The translations under genes and the position numbers were made by a program. From Tipula vernalis (Eukaryota > Arthropoda > Insecta > Diptera > Tipulidae), in the NCBI GenBank assembly GCA_958295665.1, contig OY282560.1:49662333-49726332 (forward strand): a DNA stretch of 64,000 nt. The letters run 5' to 3'. The notes under the pieces are model-generated. The model worked only from the letters and a program-made list of their open reading frames with translations, was not told the DNA's origin and did no database searches. Below are positions 46,655 to 57,624 of the stretch, one piece after another. Each line of letters opens with the position of its first letter. Position 1 is the stretch's first letter.

Positions 46655-47552
46655 CGTCCTCGTCGTCGTCTTCCTTAGTATTCTGTGAGTGCATGAGTAG
46701 CTCGACAATATCGCTGCTCTCTTCTGCTAAATCTATTTTGTCTTGTTCGTCTATCTCAACAAAATTCGTCTCTTCCTCTATTAATGATTGGACCACTTCC
46801 AGAGGCGGTTCCATTTCCTCATAGTTCCCATATTCTGGATCGTCGATCACCTCAACATCGTCTTTGCCAATTTCGTGCCTTTGATCGATTGGAAGAACCA
46901 TTTTTTTAATATCCTGACTTTCTTCCAGCGTTTCCACATGATTTATATGAAACACCATCTGACACTGTTTATAATCATCCTCAGGACCCAAAACATCTAG
47001 CAAATTGTTATCTACCGCGTCCGTATCTACCGTTTTCTTATTGATAAATCGTTTGGCCGAATACTCTTTTATACCTTGCAACTGTCGTTTTCGTGTAACC
47101 ATATTTGTAGTATGGCCCGCCGTAATCGATTCCATCATTAGACGATTGGCCATATTCCCGTCCCCTTTAATAATTTCGGTAGTTGTCGGCTGCTGCTGTT
47201 CAGGTATTGTGCTAGACAAATTAACAAAACTGATCTGCTTCACTTTCGGTATCGTCTGATCGATTGTATCGTAATCATTGAGCTCTTTAAGATTTTTCGA
47301 TGGTATGGCTGTTTTGTTGAGGCCTCGCGACTCAATATTCTTGTAATCAGAGATTTTAAAGTGTCGACTACATACAAAGTATCGCTTTCGAATTTGATCC
47401 ATCGTTAGGGTATATAAATGTGGAATATTTAACAATTTACGCCACAATTGGGCGCGACCATTATCGCTTGGAAATTTATGCACTAAATCGAATCGTTCAC
47501 CATGGCATACGGGCACAATACATAGCCGCTTCTTTCGATCTTGGACTTGCAT
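46655..47552 (-). CDS. THAP-domain protein, first exon
   Basis: From ATG 47552 the exon encodes 299 residues plus one base. Residues 11-90 are a THAP zinc finger, a DNA-binding C2CH module: C11 and C16, W37, then C61 and H64 in FVCSRHF, and AIPSKN near 82-87 for the conserved AVPTIF box. The rest is acidic, with long Asp/Glu stretches to the end. A strong donor, GTAAGTA, starts at 46654, so the 14 residues that follow in the open frame (to 46611) are probably intron. The exon ends in phase 1. The next acceptor downstream is that of the dioxygenase exon, which is in phase. THAP proteins often act as transcription regulators or come from P-element transposases; no transposase domain is seen. 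Confidence 0.82.
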
Positions 47553-47817
47553 TGTTGCACATAACCTAACACTGTTAAACGTTTGAAATTAATTGGATTA
47601 CAAATTTAAGGGATACAATAGTAATGTAAAAAGTTAATTAACATAAAATATTTGTTGATTTTCCACTTAATTTCAGAAATTTAAACGGAATAAATCTTTG
47701 TGTTCACTTTTAGCGTTCCGCCATTGTTGTTTTGGTATATGATATGGGCTTGTTGAAGTTTGGATAATTTTTTGGTGACAGTTGCAATCAGTGTGTTTTA
47801 TGATATAAAATGCCCTA

Positions 47818-48409
47818 TTGACGATTGGAGCATCACAGATTCCACCTAGTGGAAAATTTTTAAACTGAGGTAGCTGCTAATTTGACGTTCGAAATTGTTG
47901 TAAACAATTCCAATTTTGAACTGTAAACACAATTTTTACTTACCAGATAGCTAATAATTTTAAATAATTCATATTTTGGATTATAAAAACAATTTTTAAC
48001 TGCCAGATTGCAAAATTTCCTTTCGTCGCATTTATGAGAAATGTCATTTTAGCAGTTGCCTCATTTGAACATTTTTCCTCAAGAGGCGCTTTCTCTACTT
48101 TTACAATCGTCAATTGACGATTGTAAAAGTAGAGAAAGCGCCTCTCGAGGAAAAAAGTTAAAATGAGGCAACCGGCAAAATGACATTTCTCATAAATGCG
48201 ACGAAAGAAATTTTTACAATCCGGTAATTAAAAATTGTTTTTATAATCCAAAATTGGAATTATTTACAATTATTATCAATCTGATAGGTAAAAATTGTGT
48301 TTACAGTTCAAAATTGGAATTGTTTACAACAATTTCGAACGTCAAATTAGCAGCTACCTCAGTTTAAAAATGTTCCACTAGGTGGAATCTGTGATGCTCC
48401 AATCGTCAA
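47818..48409. mobile_element. Two head-to-head MITEs forming a 592-bp palindrome
   Basis: The centre is between 48113 and 48114. The arms 47818-48113 and 48114-48409 are inverted copies with few mismatches. Each arm starts TTGACGATTG and ends CAATCGTCAA, so each is itself a terminal-inverted-repeat element of 296 bp. TA flanks the pair on both sides (47816-47817 and 48410-48411), as for Tc1/mariner-type MITEs. There is no TA between the two copies and no transposase frame. Confidence 0.85.
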
Positions 48410-48576
48410 TACGCTTTATTGTAAAGCTAGGGTAACACAATATATTTTTATAGATTTTAACCGTGATTTTAGACAATATATTTGTCGGCATTACAACTTC
48501 AAAAAATTTCCACTTAACCATATTACAGTCGTTCTGCGAGCGCTGATGCTAATTTTTGTATGGCATTACAGCTTTA

Positions 48577-48655
48577 TTTTATTCCGATAGGTAGTGCTTT
48601 CTCTCTATTTCCAATCGTCAATTGACGATTGGACTGTGTGCTCTATCGGACAAAA
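48577..48655. repeat. Small relative of the MITE centre: perfect 22-bp palindrome
   Basis: At 48611-48632 CCAATCGTCAA is directly followed by its reverse complement TTGACGATTGG, the same end-to-end junction as the large palindrome. GCTTTCTCT just before it is also shared. Outside, TCCGATAG and CTATCGGA form a weaker outer stem. Confidence 0.6.
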
Positions 48656-48725
48656 AACAAGCGTCATACCCACATTTGGGCTAGGATTGGTTTTAGGAGC
48701 TGTCTCACTTGACAGGCGGCGGTGG

Positions 48726-48865
48726 CAAATTTTGGAAAAGGAAGATTTAATTTGTTTTTAAATTAAAATAGAAATGAAATAAAATTTACTAATGTTTATT
48801 CAATTTTGTATTATGTTTGCAAATCTTGGAAAAGGAAGATTTAATTTTTTTTTAATTAAATAAAC
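48726..48865 (+). repeat. Short direct duplication
   Basis: TTGGAAAAGGAAGATTTAAT followed by a T/A-rich stretch occurs near 48733 and again near 48827, about 93 bp apart. The remaining sequence 48866-49720 is AT-rich. It has loose repeats of GACAGTTTTT-like words at 49030-49330 and no gene that I can support. Confidence 0.6.
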
Positions 48866-49729
48866 AGCGATTTTTAGTTATTAATATTTCCACACCAAGA
48901 AATAAATGGCGCCACTTTGACTGAGACGGCTAAAACCAATGCTAGCCCTTGAAATTCACCGGACAATGTCGCCGGTAACTTAAATATAAAGCACAGATGG
49001 GTAATTTCGAAAACTAGTATTTATGGCACAGTTTTCGACATTTTTTGACATGAGTTCATGACAGTTTTTCAAAACCTTTGTTTTTGTCACTTTTTGATAG
49101 AATTTTTTCACAGCGAAAAAATTGAAAAATGCACATTTTTTAGCTTCATTTACGTTTCAACAACTAGAAAAGTTTCAAAATTTACCAGTGTATTTGAAAA
49201 ACTTGCTCATGAAGCAATAGGGAAATTTCATTTCTTCAACATACAGTTTTTAACACTCCGACAGTTTTAGATATTTTTCGATAATTTTGACACTTTTCAA
49301 CAGTTTTTGACAATTTTCGACAGTTTTTGACGATAATTGAAGGTTTTAGACCTATTTATGTCACAATTGCTACAACAGCAGAGATGGGTAAAACGCTAAA
49401 AGCTCTACAATTTTGTCAAAAATAGGTTAAATTATAGCAAAGCATTCCTAGATGTAAGTTGAGCAGCGCTTTATGTTAGCGGTGTGGGTTATTTTGTACC
49501 TCAATTTCTTTCTCAACATCGCTTTTTCTAACTAGCATAATGAATTCACCACTGAGTTCATTAAGTGCTTTCAATCAGCGCTTGCAATAAGTGAAAAAGG
49601 AGCTGTCAGTGCTACGTCACTTGACAGCGCCGAGGGCTATCGAATTAATTAAAATAAATCATACTATCTGCAGAAGAATCAAGGTAGGCCAATATAAATA
49701 CGAATATGATACACTCGCTGTTGTTCATG

Positions 49730-50760
49730 TTAGTTATTATAATGTATGAAATGCATTTAATTCGACCTCAATGAATTTAAAGCGTACGTCTTCTTTTATT
49801 AAATTACATAAAGAGGTAGCTCTCATCGGAAGTTTTGTATGAATCGTCGGAAAAATTAACAAGACCTGTAAATCGATGAAATTTTGGTGCACTTTGAAAC
49901 AAAGGAAAATTCTGAACAGCAAATAATTAAATTGGTTTTGCGGTGTTACAAAGCTAATGTACTTGATTAAATCGCCGTTGATTTGGATGTGGCGAAACCC
50001 ATTTTTAAGATCAAATAAGGTGAAATTGATTTTATTTCGAAGTCAGTCGAGACAATTCTTGATTCGTGGATAAAGAAAAATAATCCTTGACTGTATCCAC
50101 TAATCGACTTTCGGACAATTAATTCTGCTGTCACACCTCTTAAGTCTTCCCTGTCTTTGTAAGATAGTCGCCTAGGTGAAGAATAAATAAAATTAGCGAA
50201 ACTCAACCCTATTATTTGCTTAAGTTTCATTTCATCACACTCGGGTCGAATCAAGCAATCGTACGACATTCCTAATCGGAAAAGAATAACCGTAAATTAA
50301 AATGATTAACGGAATACTTCTCAACATAATTAATTCAGAATTATTTACTCCAAAATAGTTAAATCCGATAAACTTGATTTGATAAAACTAACTGACTTTG
50401 ACAGAGTGGCCTCAATTATGAATTAATGCTTCCGATTTAGGACTCCGCCTTCTTCCGGAAATAATTAGTCTCATTAATGAGCAGTACGATTACAAATTTT
50501 AGTCTATCTCAATTAGTGAAAAAATGCCCTTGTTGTCTGCAATTGTAACATTTAAATTTGTCGTCGAAGTCACTCGATTTATCTTTTTCCTTGTATTCTG
50601 GTTTATTGGAAAAAGGTTGTACGGTCATTGCTTATTGAGAATGATGGTTGAGTCGGTGATAGTGATTCCATACTCAGTTTACTATTTTCATAAAACCACA
50701 ATTGATCTAACATTTCCGTTCGATTTCTGAGAAGACTCGGCATTGTTGCCAGACATCAAG
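49730..50760 (-). pseudogene. Decayed Ty3/gypsy gag-pol fragment
   Basis: On the minus strand a zinc knuckle CYNCRQQGHF lies near 50525-50560. Then comes a piece of RT start (FIYSSPRRLSYKDREDLRG near 50165-50195), and further on the RT-RNase H tether (SLCNLIKEDVRFKF near 49780-49800). Many stops, frameshifts and internal deletions are present, and no LTRs were found. The gag part upstream of the knuckle reaches about 50760. This is an old relic unrelated to the fresh elements in the window. Confidence 0.7.
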
Positions 50761-52155
50761 TTGCTTATAATTTAAGTGAATACTTCCCTTACAGTCATAC
50801 TGCATCGGCTGAAATGGCGGTGGAGAATGCAGTAAATCTTCACGTCGTCCAAAAAAAAAATATTTCTTAATTTTCTTTATTTCTTTATTTCTTCACGTAA
50901 ACCGAAGTCGGTAAGTGGACTAAAATAGGTCGCCATTTTTTTTAGTTCGCTATACATTTCCTAGTGTAAACTAGCTGCAAAAATAACCTGAACTCTACAT
51001 AGTAGAAAATGCTCTATAGTTTCCTGTTTTTGATGATAACGTAACAACGAACAGCACCTGATTTGGTTGGATCGACCGTCGGTTAAAACAGAGGAAAAGA
51101 GAATTATCAAATTCAACTATTTGGCAGTTGAACTCTACCTAACTCTACTAATTTTGTTCTTATTTTGTTCACCAGATGCCAGCTCTTAATAACGCTATGG
51201 GTATACCGTAACGTTTGTCTAGTTTGGTAGAAGCAGGCAGTTAAATTCAGTACAAATAAATATAAAATATGTACATACATTTTTTTCCCCTATAATAATG
51301 TCAATATATATTCTACTCACTTTCAATCAATATTCTTCTCGGGTCGCAACATATTTACCCTCTACTGTAATTGTGCGCCCATTAAACAAATAATCCAATT
51401 CAATTATTCATTATTCAATTCCGTCTGTTTCGCTTTTTCATTTAAAGTTGAACTTCAACTTTTTCAATTTTGCTCATCGCAGTCAGTACAATCATTCCCA
51501 TTCAACAAAGTGAATGGTTCAAAGTTAAGGAAATTTGTTCGTTTAAAAAAAAAAAAAAAAAAAATTTCGCACGGTTTTTTTTTTGTTTAAATTTGATGTT
51601 TTGTAGTGTTTGCGTTCAAAATTTTCATGAAAATTAACCCAAATGTTTATATGTGATTTTCGGTTGGATTATTAATTTATACTTTATATAGTTCGCGTAA
51701 TTGTGAAAGAAAATATTTTTGAGATAAAAAAGAAAATCCTTTTTCTAGATTTGTTGTTGTAATAAAGTGAAAATTTTGTTTTTATTTATTTGTTAAGAGA
51801 AGAAAATTATTTTTTGTTTTGTGTGTTTGAAAATATATTTGGAAGAAAAGTTGAAAATAAGGAAGATAGAGTTTTGTGAAAATTTAAAGTTTTTGGTCTA
51901 AAAGTGAAATATTTGAAAAATATATAAAAAAAAAAACGGAAAAAAAAGAAAACTCATCACCATCATCATCTTTTGCAGCTGTATCGATTTATTTTGACGT
52001 CTCTCTCACATCGTGTGTTGTCTCTCTGTGTGTGTATTTGTGTTACAAAATAATATTTTCTCTCAGCCGTGTTTCCCCCCGTTACACCGGAGACAATAAT
52101 CAAATTTTCCAGAGCCTTTTGTTTGGTTGCCGTTTGGCCATTGTACAATCGGGAA

Positions 52156-52180
52156 ATGGTGGAAGACGAAAATCGTTCAG
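52156..52180 (+). CDS. Possible first coding exon of an unidentified plus-strand gene
   Basis: ATG at 52156 reads MVEDENRS plus one base and meets a donor CAG/GTAAAT at 52181. The 800 bp upstream (51350-52155) has the character of a long, A/T-rich 5' untranslated region. No continuation exon is recognisable in the window, and the downstream sequence becomes retroelements from 53.3 kb. If real, the gene runs to the right with a long first intron. The region 50800-51350 shows nothing I can name. Confidence 0.35.
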
Positions 52181-52564
52181 GTAAATATTAGAATGTAGAA
52201 AATTATTATTTATCATCATTTTTCGGATATTAGATTTTTGCAAAAGGTGGGGCTAACCACTTTTTCCTATTCAGTACCATTTTCACATCTTTATACCGAA
52301 AATTCTCAATTTTCATTACTCATATAATATAGAGAATATGTAATTGTGTATATGTGTGTACGAGATCTCCTCACCTAAATAAACTTGAAAAAAAACTCAT
52401 ATACAGTACGAAAAAGCCGGAAAATTCGTCAAAATAAAGAAAATTAAGTTTCGTAACCGGTTTGGAAATAAAGTACATAGACATGAAAATTTTCCAAGGT
52501 TGTGGCGCCTGCAAAATGCAATTTATGCTTTTTGGTAGAATGCATGTCTCATCGCTGCTGCCTA

Positions 52565-52583
52565 TGTGTGTGTGTGTGTGTGT
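52565..52583 (+). repeat. (TG)n microsatellite
   Basis: About nine TG units. The surrounding 52181-53300 is otherwise AT-rich single-copy-looking sequence without a supported gene. Confidence 0.9.
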
Positions 52584-53310
52584 TTGTTAATTTGTCGGAA
52601 AGCCAATTGTTTTCTGGCTTTGTTGATGATGGGGGTGAATGATATATGTGCGCTGCTGAGAGGATGGAATTGGGGGCGGCTTGGGGGTGAGAAGTCAAAA
52701 TATTTTTCAACATTTGACCTAATTTCCGCATTGATTGAAAGATTTTTGAATTTCGTTTTTTCGTGCCAAGTAACTAACTTATTGGAGGTTGTCAGTTTAT
52801 CACCTCGAAAGACATTTTTCTGATTCGGCTTTAACTATTTATTTCTTTGAAATGGCCAGCTTTTATCAAAAATAATAAACCACTGAGGTAGACGAACTTT
52901 CACCACTTTGCATCTTTCATATCGAACATGGAACTATTCGATAATAATGATACAACTAGAGGTAATGTATTTAGATTTAGATAGATTTAGACATCTAAAA
53001 TTGGGTTGAAAGTAAGCCGCTGTTATGCTCATTTCCAATACATAGAACTGTAGTCTAGGTCCCGTTTTCATATACGATATTACTTGATAACAGAGTTTAA
53101 ATCTTTTAAAACATAAATACGGCAACGCTTATCCATTCGAACAATAATCAAAATATTTTATGGCCTCAAAATCTCTTGTATCAAGCGATACCATTGGCGA
53201 TGGAAAAGCTTCAAATTTTATCTAAAGGTAAGTAAATAGAAAGCTTATGGTTTAAAGTCTGAATTAAGCTTTAAGTCAACCTATATATCAAAACATTTAA
53301 TCCGAGGCGT

Positions 53311-53520
53311 TTTACGTTGGACAAGAAAGACGAATTTTTTCAAGTAAAATTAAAAATGAAAGTGAGACCTAATGGTATTAACTCATAGCCTCATTTTTTA
53401 AACTTGCAGCGTTTCAACTGAGCTTTGGTTTCGATAAACCACAAAACTATTTCATTCTGTAATTTTTTACAGTTTTTGTCACGTAGACGATGGTTTATTT
53501 ATCTGGAGCCATTGTGGTTA
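53311..53520 (+). pseudogene. Reverse transcriptase fossil
   Basis: On the plus strand LDKKDEFFQVKL (near 53320), then in another frame a piece like FQLSFGFDKPQNYF, then HVDDGLFIW (near 53480), follow the order of gypsy RT motifs including the DD box. Stops and shifts are frequent. It is the opposite strand from element H next to it, so a separate insertion. Confidence 0.45.
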
Positions 53521-53561
53521 GCTGTTTTTGTTGAAATTATACTGAAGGGAGGGAATGTGCC

Positions 53562-53721
53562 TGTTATGGTTTTATATTTACATGAATAAAACACATAATT
53601 TAACTTCATAAAATAAACTTAAAGAAACGTGCTTTTTTCTACAATCTCCATATGGAAAATTCATTATCATTGATATGTTAAATCTAATATGGATATAGAT
53701 TAGAATATTTTCCATATAACA
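53562..53721 (-). repeat. 3' LTR of element H
   Basis: A 160-bp block with TGTTATATGGAAAA at its start (minus strand) and AACCATAACA at its end, following a purine tract at 53722-53735. No second copy is in the window, so the ends rest on motif and position. Confidence 0.6.
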
Positions 53722-53735
53722 TCTTCCCTTTTTTC

Positions 53736-54723
53736 ATTAAAACTTATAAAATTCACTTTGCGTACATAAATATTTAAACGAAATGATAATGAATTTACTT
53801 TAAAAAATTAAATTAAAGAAACTATTACTAGTAAAGCTGATCACTCAAGTGACTTGGTGATTTTATGTTTCGTTTAGGACGACCTGTTAATTGTTGTGTG
53901 GAATTGTGAACTCGAATACTTCTCGCAGATATCACACATTTGGGCTTTTTCTTTTATTTAGAAAAAGAAATAGAAAATATTATCCTTCGCCGACTTGATC
54001 GACGTCTCTATACCGTTATGTGCAACGTGAACTTTCTCAACTATAATTTTCCGTAGACTATAAGGAATTAATATTTTACAATTTTTAAATATCAATCCAT
54101 CTTGCGTTGAAAGTTCATGTTTGTATTTATAATATAATCGTATATCGTCAGGGACTTCATGTATTCGATTTGGCCATCCATTACAAATGAAAGGAATTCA
54201 TTTTTGCAACGACTGTTGCAATGTTATCAATTCTTTCATCTGAGATTTTTAGTGATTCGACTAAATTAATTTTCCGAAATCTTTTGAAAATCTTGTTTTC
54301 AGCTACTTTTACTTTAAAAACGTTTGACTGATTAATAAAATTAAAATCCTCTGGTACCTCTAATGATGACCTAGATAATGTATCAGCAATCACGTTCTTT
54401 TTACCCTCGATAGATTACAGTTGAATGTTGTAGCGCTGGAGTACCATAAGAATTAACTGCAATCGCGTTGGTGCTTTTAACAGTGGTGAGCGGTTTATGA
54501 TCGGTCTTTATCAGAGTGTCGTACATTGCCAAAGATGAGCTGATCGAATCGAACACATGCAAACACTATGGCCAACAACTCTTTCTCGATCAAAGCATAA
54601 TTTTTTTTCGCTCCTGTTAGTGTACGAGATGCATACGTGATAACTTGTTCATCCTGAAGGACAACAACTCCTAATCCAGTGCTGCTTGAATCACACTCTA
54701 CAGTTGTTGTGATCCTGGAGACG
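53736..54723 (-). pseudogene. Element H RNase H and integrase N-terminus
   Basis: RNase H starts next to element I with ECDSSSTGLGVVVLQD (near 54690) and YALIEKELLAIVFACVRF, with breaks. Its end, IADTLSRSS, is at 54390. The linker EVPDDIRLYYKYK follows, then the integrase zinc motif HVAHNGIE and CDICEKY (near 54030 and 53930). The integrase core is missing; sequence passes directly to the 3' end. Deletion there makes the element inactive. Confidence 0.75.
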
Positions 54724-54861
54724 GTTCTATTCGGATAAATGATACACCAAGGATTACTGACAGTAAATACTTTATTTTTAGTTTGTGTGTAGCTTGTCGT
54801 CTGCCAGGCGGGGTATATCCCGGATTGCTAGGATAAGGTCGTTCAGACTGTCATCGTAACA
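54724..54861 (-). repeat. 3' LTR of element I (138 bp, shortened)
   Basis: It matches 59282-59455 but lacks about 36 bp in the middle (after AGCTTGTC). A purine tract (ACGGGGATGAG, minus strand) lies just inside it. Confidence 0.85.
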
Positions 54862-54994
54862 CTCATCCCCGTTTTAAGATGCTGTTTATAAACAGTTGAA
54901 ATTCTTATTTGAATGATTGCGATATGAATGATTATAATGATTACAATTGTTTCGGATGTGAATGAAAATAAATGGAAATGGAAAAATGCCTTGT

Positions 54995-56845
54995 TTAGCA
55001 CACGTAGTCTCCGAGATAGGCGGGTGGAACTCCAGCTGTAGCTCGTTGAGTTCTTCGTGGAACTTGCTCCTGGAGCGCTGGCAAGTCTTCTTGTTGATCG
55101 TCCAGTGAGTCTTGCAATGAATCATCTTCTTGTACTTCCTGTTTCTCCTCCTCTGGTTCTGGGATGATTTCGGGCTCAATCTCTTGCTTTCCTGAGACCT
55201 GGATATCAAAACTGTCCAGAAGAACGTTGTGGCCATCGTCGAGATACGTGTAGCGTTTTTTTAGCTGATTTGCATGAGCAACGATCTCTCGTATATCGGT
55301 TTGCACCTTGTAATTGACCGTTCCCATTTTACACACGACTTCTCCTGAAACCCAGCGCCACTGGTTGTTGCTTAAGTGGGTTTTAACGAAAACTTTGTCG
55401 CCGATCTCAAACGTCTTTTCCTTAGCACCGTGGTGAGTGTTGAACTTCTGTTCCATCTTGTGGTTTCGTTCTACTATAGCTTTCGTAGTTGACATGAGCA
55501 AGTCGAGCTTCGATCTTGCTTGTCGTCCCGTCATCAGCTCATGCGGCGATTTCGATCCAAGGTTGTATGACGGTGTGAAACGGCAGTGCTTAAGGAACTT
55601 TCGCAAGACTTCATTAGCGTTTCCATCCTTCTCAAGCTTCTTGAGTCCCTGTTTCAGCGTCTGCACGAACCGTTCTGCCTGACCGTTCGATTGCGGATGA
55701 TAAGGCGCTGTGGTGATATGCTCGATTCCTCTTTCTGCGCAGAATTGCTTAAATTCTTCCGATTTGAATTGCGGTCCGTTGTCAGAAACGATTGTTTTGC
55801 AATCGCCGTGTCTTGCGAAGGCTTCTTCGAGCTTATCTGTTGTCTGCTGGGACGTCGTGCTCTGCATCTTGTAGACTTCTGGCCATTTTGAAAAGGCGTC
55901 GATGATGACAAAATACCAGAAGCTGTTGACTGGACCAGCGAAGTCGACGTGCAATCGCGACCACGGCGCTTCTGGAATCGGCCACGACTGCAGTTTAGCT
56001 TTGATCGGTGAAAACGCATTCGTTGCGCAATTCACACAGGTTCGAACTGTTTTTTCGATGTCGTTGTCGAGCGATGGCCAGGAGACTTTCTGTCGAGCTA
56101 ATAGCTTCATGCGCTCAATGCCAGGATGACCTTGATGCAGTTCTTTCAGTATTTCGCTGCGGTAGCGCTTCGGAATTATGATACGATCACCGAAAAAAAT
56201 GCAACCGTTGATGACTGTGAGCGAATCTCGTCTTGCGAAGTAGTCTGCAGCCTCAACGTCAGGTATTTGCTCTCGTTTGCGTGGCCAACCCTTCTCAATG
56301 CAACTTGTCATTACCTTCAACGTCTCGTCTCGACTTGTTTCGTACTGAATAGCTTCGAAGGTTACTGGCAGCTTCTTGGCGGTGTCGATAGCGAAGCAAC
56401 CTAGTGAGTCTTCTGCAATGATCTTTCCAATGACGATGTCTTCGTCAGGCTTCTCGTGTTGAGTAATGAGTCGAGAGATGAAATCTACGTATGCGAAGCT
56501 GTTCGTGTCGACGTATTTGATTTCGAAGTCGTATGCGAGCAATATCAACGCGTAGCGTTGAAGGCGGCTTGCCGTGTGTACCGAAATTCCCTTCTTATTC
56601 CCGAATATTGCGAGCAAGGGTTTATGGTCAGTCTGGAGCTCGAATTTTCGACCATAAATGTAGCGGTGAAACTTCTGAAGGGCGAATGTGAGCGCCAGAG
56701 CTTCTCGTTGGATTTGCGGGTAGTTTTTTTCTGCTGCTGTGAATGAGCGTGCGGCATGCATTACTGGGCGCAACGACTTACCGGACATCTCATGCATTAG
56801 ACTTGCTCCCATTCCATAGCTTGAAGCGTCAGCGGCAACGATCAA
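54995..56845 (-). pseudogene. Element I RNase H and integrase
   Basis: An open frame of 616 residues in this phase (first codon not necessarily a start). RNase H shows VAADASSYGMGASL and QIQREALALTFALQKF. The integrase zinc domain shows HQGHPGIERMKLLARQ and CVNCATN. The DDE core has Asp in LHVDFAGPV, Asp in VSDNGPQFKS and Glu in NGQAERFVQTLK. The tail is acidic and glutamine-rich and ends at 54995. All three catalytic residues are present. It is listed as a pseudogene because it is severed from gag and RT by a frameshift near 57105 and stops upstream. Confidence 0.85.
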
Positions 56846-57624
56846 CTTCTTAGTTGGGTCGTAGTGAGTAAGTCCGAGGTCAGATGCCAGAATTGTCTTG
56901 AGCTCGTCGAAAGATTCTTGATGTTTTGTTTCCCATGCAAACGTGATATCATCTTGAAGAAGCTCGTCTAAACGGCCGCGATGTTTCTTTATACCAGGAA
57001 TGAATTTTCCGTACCAAGTGACTGCTCCTAGAAATGCCTGAAGTTGCTTGACGTCTGTTGGAGGCGGAATGTTCTGAAGCGTCTTGATCTTTTCTGGGCT
57101 CGTTTAATGCCGTTAGTGTCGAGTATGTGGCCAAGAAATTCGAGTTCTTTCTGACGGAACCAACACTTGTCGATTTTCAGGTGGAAGCCGTTCTCCTGAA
57201 TGAGGCTTAAAACTTCGTACAGATTCTTGTCGTGGTTGTTTTGATCTGTTCCTCCCACAATGAAGTCGTCGATGAACGGAAAGGTGCCCTTTGCTCCGCT
57301 CATCATGCTGCTCACAAGTCTTTGGAAGATTCCCGGTGCTGGCTTGACTCCTGGCTGCAACCGATTGACTTTGAAAAGTCCGCAGTGAGTGTTGATGGTC
57401 ATCAGCTTCTTTGAGTCGTCGTCGAGCTCGACTTGAAGGAACGCGTCAGAGAGGTCGATTTTGCTAAAGAGTTTGAATGGCGATAGCTGAGCAAAAATCT
57501 CGTCAGGTGTTGGCAGTGGAAATTGTTCCGGTTCAAGCGAATCATTTAAGCCAGTTGAGTAGTCGGCGCAGATTCTAACCCGTCCATCCTTCTTCTTCAC
57601 AGTGACGATTGGTGCGGCGTATGC
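56846..57624 (-). pseudogene. Element I reverse transcriptase
   Basis: RT reads KKKDGRVRICADYSTGLNDS, LFSKIDLSDAFLQVELDDD and LQPGVKPAPGIFQR, then the active-site box FIDDFIVGG and FLGHILDTNGI from 57600 to about 57110. A frameshift near 57105 moves the thumb and tether to another frame (KFIPGIKKHRGRLDELLQDD) up to the RNase H start. A TGA at 57625-57627 separates RT from protease. Confidence 0.82.

Noticed and set aside
50524..50730. Plus-strand hydrophobic 68-residue frame
   Set aside because: It overlaps the zinc-knuckle relic on minus and has no recognisable family or gene context.
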